Shown one piece after another: positions 14,850-21,345 of a DNA stretch of 21,902 nucleotides. Source of the stretch: Methanomicrobiales archaeon (GTDB lineage Archaea > Halobacteriota > Methanomicrobia > Methanomicrobiales > Methanospirillaceae); NCBI GenBank assembly GCA_012798365.1, contig JAAZNH010000313.1:1-21902 (forward strand), read 5' to 3'. Position 1 is the first letter of the stretch; the number at the start of each line of letters is the position of its first letter. Position numbers and translations under genes: made by a program. Below the pieces are notes generated by a model. That model ran no database searches and was not told the DNA's origin. It saw only the letters and a list, made by a program, of their open reading frames with translations.

Positions 14850-15068
14850 ATGAACATGGTATGGGACAGGCATGTATCCAGCGGCATCCGCGAGCTGGGA
14901 TATGATATCAGGACACATACGATGGCGGTGGTATTTCCCGGAAATGTCGTAAAGTATCACGCACCGGTACCGTATGACATGTATGCAGCGATCTTCCACG
15001 CCCGCTTCCCCGAGCGGCTCTATAAGGAGACGGTTGAGGGACAGATCCCCACGGTCAGCGGCGCGTAA
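14850..15068 (+). CDS. KTSC-domain protein
   Basis: The 72-residue product follows the KTSC pattern: SSGIRELGYDIRTHTMAVVF, then VVKYHAPVPYDMYAAIFHA, and a basic C-terminal strand. KTSC domains are small, found alone or fused to RNA-processing or lysyl-tRNA-like proteins, with no firm function. Start chosen at the ATG at 14850 because AGGAGG lies seven bases upstream; a longer frame from a TTG at 14817 has no such signal. Confidence 0.65.
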   Translation: MNMVWDRHVSSGIRELGYDIRTHTMAVVFPGNVVKYHAPVPYDMYAAIFHARFPERLYKETVEGQIPTVSGA

Positions 15069-15126
15069 GCATTTGTCGTAGCACGGGTTAACCCCCAGTG
15101 AAGGGATATCGTACTTCAGGTTCCGT

Positions 15127-15159
15127 ATCATCGGGGAGATTAATCAAAACCCCGATGAT
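15127..15159. terminator. 10-bp hairpin downstream of the KTSC gene
   Basis: ATCATCGGGG (15127-15136) pairs perfectly with CCCCGATGAT (15150-15159) around a 13-nt loop. There is no T-run after it on either strand, so it may be a structured 3' end or processing site rather than a classical terminator. Confidence 0.4.
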
Positions 15160-15168
15160 GAGAAGATA

Positions 15169-15320
15169 CTCGAAGAAATTCTTCGAAGAATGGTGATGCG
15201 TTCTTCTCCGTTTCGATTCTCGCTCCGCTCAAATCCTCTACCCCTTCGAAACTCGAAGAAATTCTGATGAATTTATTCTCATTCTCGATTCTCGCGTTGC
15301 TCAAATCTTCGAATTCGAAA
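15169..15320. repeat. Two tandem copies of the GAAGAAATTC hairpin repeat
   Basis: Copy 1 (15169-15251) and copy 2 (15252-15320) share the order CTCGAAGAAATTC, a TTCTC stretch, TTCGATTCTCGC, GCTCAAAT, TTCGAA. Copy 2 has AAATTC-TGAT-GAATTT as a hairpin. The same layout recurs at 18269-18340. No open reading frame supported by codon usage is present in this spacer (15069-15352), which also holds the hairpin at 15127-15159. Confidence 0.75.
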
Positions 15321-15352
15321 GAACCATCTCCGACCAAAACCAACACAGAATC

Positions 15353-16516
15353 ATGGCAGAGCACCTAGCGGAACCCCTCATCTACCTGAATAACGCTGCA
15401 ACAAGCTGGCCCAAGCCGCAGGAAGTACTGGATGAGGTGACCCGGTGCCTGCAGGCACCCTTCTTTGAACACGGGCGCTCGACCGCTGGCGGAGTCACCG
15501 ATTATCCGTCAGCAACACGGGAAGCCCTCGTCCATTTTTTCAACGCTGAACACCCGGATCATTTCATTTTCACCCAGAATGCAACGGATTCCCTGAACAT
15601 TCTCATTCACGGGTTTGTGAAAAAACAGGGAGCACCATTCCATGCTATCACGACGGAACTGGAACATAACTCGGTCCTGCGCCCCCTTAATGCCCTTGCA
15701 CAGGAGGGCCGGCTCTCCCTCAGCACGGTTCCATTCGACGACAATTTTCAGGTTCCCCTGCGCGAGCTGAAAACCGCGATCCGGCCGGATACCCGGCTCA
15801 TCGTCATGAACCATGGGAGCAACGTGCTGGGTTCGCTCCAGAATATCCGGCCCGTGGCCGAGTACTGTGCAGATCATAATATTTTTCTTATCGTGGACGG
15901 GGCCCAGACTGCCGGGCAGGTCCCGATCAACCTGTCGGAAATCCCGGCAGGGGCGTTTGTCTTCACCGGCCATAAGGCGCTCTTCGGCATGCCGGGCATC
16001 GGCGGGTTCTATCTTGCGGACCCGGAAGCGATCCTTCCCGTCCGGCAGGGTGGCACCGGCACGGATTCGCGTTCGCTTTCCCCTCCAGATGAGATGCCGC
16101 AGCGGTTTGAGCCCGGTACTCACAATTATCCCGGCATGGCATCGCTCCTCGCCGGCATCCGGTTCATTGAACGAGAGGGTATGGACGCGATCAGCACGAA
16201 AGGCAGGGACCTGACCGCCCTGTTCCTCCGGGGCATTGGTAAGGATCCGAATATCATTCTCCACAACCCCTCCCCCGACCTCCCGGTCATTTCGTTCAAC
16301 ATCCGGAACCTGGACAACGATGAAGCCGGGTACATCCTGGCAAAAGCGTACAATATCATCACCCGCACCGGTCTCCATTGTGCCCCGCTTGTGCACGAAC
16401 GGATTGATGGCGGGAAAGGATCTGTCCGGGTGAGCCTGTCCTGCCTGACAACCCCCGAAGAATGCCGGCAGGCTGCGGAGGCAGTCCGGGAGGTGGCAAA
16501 CGGTGCGAATCCTTAA
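15353..16516 (+). CDS. Class V aminotransferase, cysteine-desulfurase-like
   Basis: The 387-residue PLP enzyme has the marks of SufS/IscS-type desulfurases: TTELEHNS (His105), VDGAQTAGQ (Asp182), FTGHKALFG with the PLP-binding Lys208, and RTGLHCAPL with Cys343 in the position of the sulfur-accepting cysteine. It most resembles the 'cysteine desulfurase family protein' subgroup of class V aminotransferases rather than classical IscS. It would release sulfur from cysteine as a persulfide; a selenocysteine-lyase role is an alternative. The ATG has no evident Shine-Dalgarno. The downstream genes overlap, so it heads an operon of at least three genes. Confidence 0.85.
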   Translation: MAEHLAEPLIYLNNAATSWPKPQEVLDEVTRCLQAPFFEHGRSTAGGVTDYPSATREALVHFFNAEHPDHFIFTQNATDSLNILIHGFVKKQGAPFHAITTELEHNSVLRPLNALAQEGRLSLSTVPFDDNFQVPLRELKTAIRPDTRLIVMNHGSNVLGSLQNIRPVAEYCADHNIFLIVDGAQTAGQVPINLSEIPAGAFVFTGHKALFGMPGIGGFYLADPEAILPVRQGGTGTDSRSLSPPDEMPQRFEPGTHNYPGMASLLAGIRFIEREGMDAISTKGRDLTALFLRGIGKDPNIILHNPSPDLPVISFNIRNLDNDEAGYILAKAYNIITRTGLHCAPLVHERIDGGKGSVRVSLSCLTTPEECRQAAEAVREVANGANP

Positions 16517-16886
16517 GTCCACAAGGTCCAAGGTCTGTGTCGATGGGGCGCTGATGAAAGAGTATGTCCTTGATGAACCGCTCTCAGGACCGTTCCTGCA
16601 ATTCCTTGAGAAGTTCGGCACGGTCCGGCATATCAGCCAGATGAAGAAGCCGTACTTCTCGTTTGAAAAGGAGCATTACATCACCGTCAAGGGATTTGTC
16701 GGGGATCTTAGTGTTGAGGTCCGGTACCAGAAAGTGGGACTGGACCTTGTCAGCGATTACTTCCACCTCCTGCTCTTTTACTCGCAGCAGGGAGAGTCCG
16801 GTACCAGGACAATGCAGGGGATCGAAGAAAGCATCCAGGAGAAGATGAAGATCCGCCTCCAGCCTTCCGGGGGAACTGGTACATGA
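16503..16886 (+). CDS. Unknown 127-aa protein between desulfurase and methyltransferase
   Basis: I do not recognise a family. It starts with GTG inside the end of the desulfurase gene, with a strong GGGAGGTGG Shine-Dalgarno (about 16488-16496) six bases upstream. The protein has mixed strands (KPYFSFEKEHYITVKGFVG) and a C-terminal helix (MQGIEESIQEKMKIRL), one Cys, and no membrane segment. It overlaps the methyltransferase by four bases (ATGA). The tight overlaps on both sides argue for a shared task with its neighbours. Confidence 0.7.
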   Translation: MRILKSTRSKVCVDGALMKEYVLDEPLSGPFLQFLEKFGTVRHISQMKKPYFSFEKEHYITVKGFVGDLSVEVRYQKVGLDLVSDYFHLLLFYSQQGESGTRTMQGIEESIQEKMKIRLQPSGGTGT

Positions 16887-17479
16887 TCCCGTCACGCCGG
16901 GTTTTCGATGAACTGGCCGGTGAATATGACCGCTGGTTCGATGAACACCCGGTGACATGGGAGTCCCAGATCCATATGCTCCGGTCCGCGGTTCCTGGCG
17001 CCGGGCGAATCCTTGAGGTTGGTGTTGGTTCGGGCCGGTTTGCCGGGCCGCTTGGTATTGGTTGGGGCATTGATCCCTCACGGGAGCAGATCCGTTTGGC
17101 ACAAGAGCGGGGAGTGGTGGTTGTCCTTGGAGAAGGTGAGCACCTGCCCTACCGGCCGGGATCGTTTGATTGCGTGCTGATGATGACGGTGATCTGTTTT
17201 GTGGAAGATCCGCAATCCCTCTTCCGCGAGGCATTCCGGGTACTGGCACCTAAAGGATGTCTTGTTGTCGGTTTCCTTGAACGGGAAGGGGAGATTGCTG
17301 TGCAGTACCGGGAGGAGAAGACAAAGGGCCGGTTTCTCCGGTATGCAAAGTTCCCTTCTGTTGTGGAAGTGACAGATCATTTTGAGCGATCGGGTTTTTC
17401 TGCGAATTCGGTTGTGCAGCGGACACGGGGTTTTTCTGTTATGAAAGCAACAAAAGAACAAAGAACTGGCGGGCACTAG
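16883..17479 (+). CDS. Class I SAM-dependent methyltransferase
   Basis: The 198-residue protein is a Rossmann-fold methyltransferase of the Methyltransf_11/25 type. Motif I is RILEVGVGSGRF (about 42-53), followed by GIDPSREQI, EGEHLPYRPGSFDCVLMM (motifs II-III) and FREAFRVLAPKGCLVVGF. The substrate cannot be told from sequence. It is joined by ATGA overlap to the unknown 127-aa gene, and a DUF5714-type gene follows at once. Similar small methyltransferases act on metals/metalloids, quinones or small thiols. Confidence 0.88.
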   Translation: MIPSRRVFDELAGEYDRWFDEHPVTWESQIHMLRSAVPGAGRILEVGVGSGRFAGPLGIGWGIDPSREQIRLAQERGVVVVLGEGEHLPYRPGSFDCVLMMTVICFVEDPQSLFREAFRVLAPKGCLVVGFLEREGEIAVQYREEKTKGRFLRYAKFPSVVEVTDHFERSGFSANSVVQRTRGFSVMKATKEQRTGGH

Positions 17480-17493
17480 TAGAGTACGAGACC

Positions 17494-18202
17494 CTGGATC
17501 CAGAACACAAGAGCGGGTGTCTTGTCTGCGGGAAGGACCTGAAGTACCTGCCGGAACCGGTAACTGCTGCCTGTTTTTATTGCGGGGAGATGAAACAGAC
17601 AACCGCGATGTGCGTTGATGGCCATTTCGTCTGCGACCGGTGCCACCGGGCCCCGGCCGAGGAGATCATCGAGGCGTTCTGCAGGACAACAGGGGAGCGT
17701 GATCCGCTGGTAATCGCAGAAACGCTCATGGACGCACCCCGGGTGAAGATGCATGGCCCGGAGCACCACTTCCTTGTGCCCGCGGTCCTCCTTGCTGCCT
17801 ATTACAACATAAAAGGAGAGCCGGAAGGAAAACGGCAGAAGATCCCGCAGGCCCGGCAGCGTGCCGCCCTTGTCAAAGGCGGCTTCTGCGGCTCCCATGG
17901 CGCTTGCGGGGCTGCGGTCCGAAACCGGGATCTTCATCTCGCTTGTGACGGGTGCAACACCCCTCTCGCGGGAAGGATGGCAGCTCTCAAACCTGGTGAC
18001 GGCCAAGAGCCTTGAAACGATTGCCCTGCATGGCGGGCCCCGTTGCTGCAAGCGCAACACGTTCCTTGCGATCCTGACAGCGGCAGAGTTCTGCCGGGAG
18101 CACCTCGGTATGCAATTGCCGATCCATGAACCGGTGAGATGCCATTATTATGCCAACAACGGGGAGTGCCTGGCAAAGGAATGCCCGTTCTTCCCTGAGT
18201 GA
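17494..18202 (+). pseudogene. DUF5714-type Cys-rich gene disrupted by a +1 frameshift
   Basis: Two overlapping frames carry consecutive parts of one DUF5714-like protein. The first frame gives GCLVCGKDLKYL, ACFYCG, MCVDGHFVCDRCH and VKGGFCGSHGACGAAV. The second gives ETGIFISLVTGATPL, LHGGPRCCKRNTFLAI and NNGECLAKECPFF. Reading through GTC at 17917-17919, skipping the C at 17920 and resuming at GAA joins them as CGAAVETGIFIS, as expected for the family. In addition, no ATG, GTG or TTG precedes the conserved N-terminus in frame (open from 17386); CTG at 17494 or ATG at 17590 (past the first two CxxC pairs) are the only options. It may be a true pseudogene, a sequencing error or a programmed shift. 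The function of DUF5714 proteins is unknown; two zinc-ribbon-like CxxC pairs suggest metal binding. Confidence 0.75.
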
Positions 18203-18535
18203 TCTTCCCTGAGATCGTATTACCGGAAAACGGGCTGCTCATTCCCAAAGGATTTCACTGGAGCAGACCTTCGAAGAAATTCTGATGAATTTCTTCTCTT
18301 TCTCGATTCTCGCTCTGCTCAAAACTTCGAAACTCGAAAAAGTCCATCAGGACTTCGGGAGCGAGAAGGGAGGCAAACCGACCTTCGAAACTCGAAGTCG
18401 GAGAGGTTTCTCAAAACCTTGACGATGAGAGGAAATCTGTGGGATTCCTTCGAAGAAATTCTGATGAATTTCTTCTCGTCCTCAAGGTTCTTGCGAACCT
18501 TTCGGATAAAAAAAATTGTGTGATGGATGTGCTGT
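18203..18535. repeat. Hairpin-rich spacer with repeat copies (18269-18501)
   Basis: No gene is seen in these 333 bases. They hold a row of short hairpins: GAAGAAATTC-TGAT-GAATTTCTTC (perfect 10-bp stem) at about 18273-18296 and again about 18452-18475; AAGTCC-ATCA-GGACTT (18340-18355); AGGTTT-CTCA-AAACCT (18404-18419); and AAGGTTC-TTGC-GAACCTT (18484-18501). All have four-base loops. The first unit continues with TTCTCGATTCTCGC and GCTCAAA as in the repeat near 15.2 kb. The spacer lies between convergent units and may also serve as a terminator. Confidence 0.75.
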
Positions 18536-18802
18536 TCAATAGTTGATCGTCCGCATTTTGGTAAGCGTGTCAACTTCCATCTTGCGGTAATACGATTTCG
18601 GGTGGCCGCAGGAGGGGCATTTCCAGTTTGCGGGAATGTCTTTGAAATCCGTGCCGGCCTTGATTGGCTCTACTGCCATGACTTTGTTCTCATACAGTGC
18701 CATTCTGTCGGTGTTGACCAGGATAGTGTTGTTGAATGCCTTGGTCTCACCGACTGCCGGGTCATAGATATGCCCGCACATCATGCATACGTACTTGTCC
18801 AT
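18536..18802 (-). CDS. Rubredoxin with a central insertion, last gene of the second Fwd/Fmd operon
   Basis: The 88-residue protein has the rubredoxin iron site: KYVCMMCGHIYDP (Cys6, Cys9) and NWKCPSCGHPKSYY (Cys62, Cys65), plus IKAGTDFKDIPANW before the second pair. Ordinary rubredoxins have about 33 residues between the pairs; here about 23 extra residues (from about TKAFNN to MAVE) lie between PAVGE and the GTDF loop. There is also a C-terminal extension. It is a single-electron carrier with an Fe(Cys)4 centre. It follows fwdC by 21 bases with a GAGGAGA Shine-Dalgarno, so it is expressed with the Fwd/Fmd subunits and may exchange electrons with the complex or protect it from oxygen. Confidence 0.85.
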   Translation of the reverse strand: MDKYVCMMCGHIYDPAVGETKAFNNTILVNTDRMALYENKVMAVEPIKAGTDFKDIPANWKCPSCGHPKSYYRKMEVDTLTKMRTINY

Positions 18803-18823
18803 GGTTGGTATCTCCTCGTCTCC

Positions 18824-19624
18824 TTATTTCTTCATGTAGAGGTGGCCGTAGACGGTCTCGCCCTTCCGCTTGGGGTGGCGCTCGCCAAGGTCGCCGATGT
18901 AATCGACAAAGGTTGCCTTGGTTCCGTCAACGTCCATTTCCTGCTCACCGACCGGCTTGTAGCCGGGCATCATGACGTTGATCTTGCCAAAGACGTAGAT
19001 CTCTCCCTTGACCAGCTGGCCGCCGACACGGCGGTTTGCATTGCCCTTGAGGATGATCTTGCCACCTTCCATGTGAGTGCCGAGGTGGATGTCGACATCG
19101 CCTTCAACGATCAGCGTGCCGCCGATCATGAAGCTGCAGACATCGGAGCCTGCATTGCCCTTGACGCGGAGTACTCCGCCGGACATGCCTCTCCAGTCGC
19201 CACGGTATGCAGCGCCAAGGTAGTTGCCGGCGTTGCCGTTGATGGTGAACTCGCCGCCGGCCATTGCAAGGCCGCAGAACGAGTGGACATCGCCGTTGAC
19301 GGTGAGTTTGCCGCCCTTCATCCAGCTGCCCGTGTACATATCGCAGGCCGAGTTGACAACCATCTCGCCGGCGGTCATCTTGGCACCGAGGTACTTCATC
19401 TTGGTGCAGTCTCCATTCACGACAATCTTCGTATCAGCTGCAGTTGCTCCTGCATCGCCACTGATGGTGAAGAAGTCACCAAGTGTGGAGGTCTCCTTGC
19501 CCTGGTATGCGCCGAGCTTTGCGATGTCAGCGGCCTTCTTGCCGGCAAATGCGTCGGGGTTGACGTTCTCGCATTCAAGGTAGAGTTCCGGCTGCTTTTT
19601 TACTGTGAGTGTAACCGTGTTCAT
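18824..19624 (-). CDS. fwdC: Formylmethanofuran dehydrogenase subunit C (copy 2)
   Basis: The 266-residue product is a full-length FwdC with the same beta-helix repeats as copy 1 (GGVLRVKGNAGSDVC, GGTLIVEGDVDIHLG, GGKIILKGNANRRVGG). GDWRGMSGG and KINVMMPGYKPVGEQE match the shared family core. A GAGGTGA Shine-Dalgarno (plus-strand 19631-19637) overlaps the fwdA stop and lies six bases before the ATG. Copies 1 and 2 differ at many positions, so they are old paralogues rather than a recent duplication. Confidence 0.95.
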   Translation of the reverse strand: MNTVTLTVKKQPELYLECENVNPDAFAGKKAADIAKLGAYQGKETSTLGDFFTISGDAGATAADTKIVVNGDCTKMKYLGAKMTAGEMVVNSACDMYTGSWMKGGKLTVNGDVHSFCGLAMAGGEFTINGNAGNYLGAAYRGDWRGMSGGVLRVKGNAGSDVCSFMIGGTLIVEGDVDIHLGTHMEGGKIILKGNANRRVGGQLVKGEIYVFGKINVMMPGYKPVGEQEMDVDGTKATFVDYIGDLGERHPKRKGETVYGHLYMKK

Positions 19625-19635
19625 TCTTATTCACC

Positions 19636-21345
19636 TCATGCCTTGGTTGCGTCCACCGTGATGATGTGCTGGTGCGGTGCATAGCTCTCGGGGACCGGGT
19701 AGTTGTTCTCATTAACGCTGTAGTAGCGGAGGAACTTCTCGCGGATGTCGTGCATGACCTGCTTGTTCTCGGGCACCTTTGCATCGACCCAGAAGGTGTG
19801 CTTCTTGCCCATGTCGACGACCTTGCCGCCTTCGACACAGATCTTGCCGTCCTTGAAGAGGTAGGCAACATTGGCGAATGCCTTCTCGATCTCGGCGCCG
19901 GCTGAGGGGAACTTGTCCGGGTTGATGTTGTAGATGGCGATGTCGGCATTCATGCCAGCCTTGAGGCCACCAAAGTCCTTTGCAAGACCGAGTGCCTTTG
20001 CGGGACCTGCACGGGTCATGCAGGCAAACTCGTACAGGGAGAGCTCCTTGTCGATACCTGCAAGGTGGGTTCCGGCAATGACTTTGTCGGCGTTCTTGAA
20101 GGTGTTGAGGCGCTCGTCGCGGTACTTCTTGCTCATGAGCCAGGCGTAGACACGCGGGTAGCGGGTGAACGGGCCGGCGTTGGGGTGGTCGGTGGTGATG
20201 AAGCAGCGCATCGGATCCTTTGCAAAGAGTGCAAGTTCAAGACCGATTGCCCACTGCTTGGCACAGCCGCTGATGTTCGGGTCGTAGATGTATGGCACGA
20301 TACCGGCTGCGGTTTCGAGTTCAACGTCCACGTTGAACCACTTGAGGTGGTTGAGACCGTGGAGGTGGTGCTCGAACGGGCCGTCGGCAGTCATCGTGGT
20401 GGTCTCGTCAAGGGTGACGTTACCGGTATCGAAGGTGATGTTCTTCTGCTTGTTGACGTAGTCCATGACTTCCTTGGATGCAGACTCGAAGTCGCCCCAG
20501 TTGGTTCCCTTGTAGGAGTGGAACTGGAGGTGAGTCGAGTGCAGGACCTGCTCGCGGCCGAATGTGTTCTGGGCCTTGATGCCCTCTGCGAGTTTGAGGG
20601 TGTCGAGAGTGGTCTTGTAGTTGCCGGGGTTGCCAAGGTCGTTCTGGTGGACATGGAACGAGTGCGGGAGTCCGAGGTACTCGTTTGCCTTCATCAGGCC
20701 GGTCACGATCTCGCCGGGGGTAATGTCGAAGTATGGGACCGGGTCGTGGATGGTGAGACAGTTCAGTCCCCATGCCCATGCTTCGGTGCCGCCTGGGTTG
20801 ACACACTTGATGCCGTATCCCTTGGTCTGGCGCAGGATCCAGGCAATGTAGGCTGCAGTGTTCTCGATCTCCTGGTTCTTGAGGTATTCCATGATGAACC
20901 AGTTGTTGCCGAACACCGGCAGTGCACCCTCATCGATGATCGGGGTGTCGTGGATCTCTTCGTGGACATGCCGTGCATACAGCGGGGGCATGGCGGCTTC
21001 CATGGCAAAGGTGAATCCCATGCGGGCGTATTCGTACCCGGTCTTGAAGACGGTCGGGATTGACTTGCCGCCCTCGATCCGGGTGATGCCAGCCTTTTTG
21101 TGGGAGTCGAAGTGTTTGTCCTCGGGACGGTACCAGCGTCCTGCATTGACCTTGGGTCCTGCCACGTGGGCATGGATATCAAGGGCACCTGCCATGACGG
21201 TCTTTCCGGTTGCATCGATTGTCTTTGCGGAGGAGCCGACTTTGTCAACAACCTTTCCGTCCTTGACGCAGATATCCTTCTTGTCGCCCTTGATGCCCTG
21301 GACCGGGTCAAAGACGTGTCCGTTCTTGATGATGAATTCAGACAT
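19636..21345 (-). CDS. fwdA: Formylmethanofuran dehydrogenase subunit A, amidohydrolase (copy 2)
   Basis: This 569-residue copy keeps the metal-site motifs of FwdA: DIHAHVAG with His58 and His60, KGYGIKCVNPGG with the likely carboxylated lysine, HVHQND, STHLQFHSYKG and TTDHPNAGPFT. It should hydrolyse/condense formate with methanofuran together with its own FwdB partner. It starts right after the fwdB stop (TAAATG), so the two are coupled, and is followed by fwdC. Against copy 1 it is changed mainly in the N-terminal strand region and the region around residues 70-100. Confidence 0.95.
   Translation of the reverse strand: MSEFIIKNGHVFDPVQGIKGDKKDICVKDGKVVDKVGSSAKTIDATGKTVMAGALDIHAHVAGPKVNAGRWYRPEDKHFDSHKKAGITRIEGGKSIPTVFKTGYEYARMGFTFAMEAAMPPLYARHVHEEIHDTPIIDEGALPVFGNNWFIMEYLKNQEIENTAAYIAWILRQTKGYGIKCVNPGGTEAWAWGLNCLTIHDPVPYFDITPGEIVTGLMKANEYLGLPHSFHVHQNDLGNPGNYKTTLDTLKLAEGIKAQNTFGREQVLHSTHLQFHSYKGTNWGDFESASKEVMDYVNKQKNITFDTGNVTLDETTTMTADGPFEHHLHGLNHLKWFNVDVELETAAGIVPYIYDPNISGCAKQWAIGLELALFAKDPMRCFITTDHPNAGPFTRYPRVYAWLMSKKYRDERLNTFKNADKVIAGTHLAGIDKELSLYEFACMTRAGPAKALGLAKDFGGLKAGMNADIAIYNINPDKFPSAGAEIEKAFANVAYLFKDGKICVEGGKVVDMGKKHTFWVDAKVPENKQVMHDIREKFLRYYSVNENNYPVPESYAPHQHIITVDATKA

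Noticed and set aside
15509..16621. Minus-strand open frame of 370 codons opposite the desulfurase-like gene
   Set aside because: No recognisable domain; the plus strand carries the PLP-lysine and catalytic cysteine motifs.
15169..18501. CRISPR array at the repeat-containing spacers
   Set aside because: The repeats are few, unequal in spacing and contain hairpins with differing stems; there are no regular unique spacers and no cas genes.
18527..19684. Plus-strand open frame of 385 codons opposite fwdC copy 2 and rubredoxin
   Set aside because: The opposite strand has clear FwdC and rubredoxin motifs with good Shine-Dalgarno signals; the frame is a shadow.
20065..21063. Long plus-strand open frame (332 codons) opposite fwdA copy 2
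   Set aside because: It is antisense to a well-conserved FwdA, has a low-complexity Val/Glu/Asp-rich translation and no family motif; long antisense frames are expected in GC-rich coding DNA.
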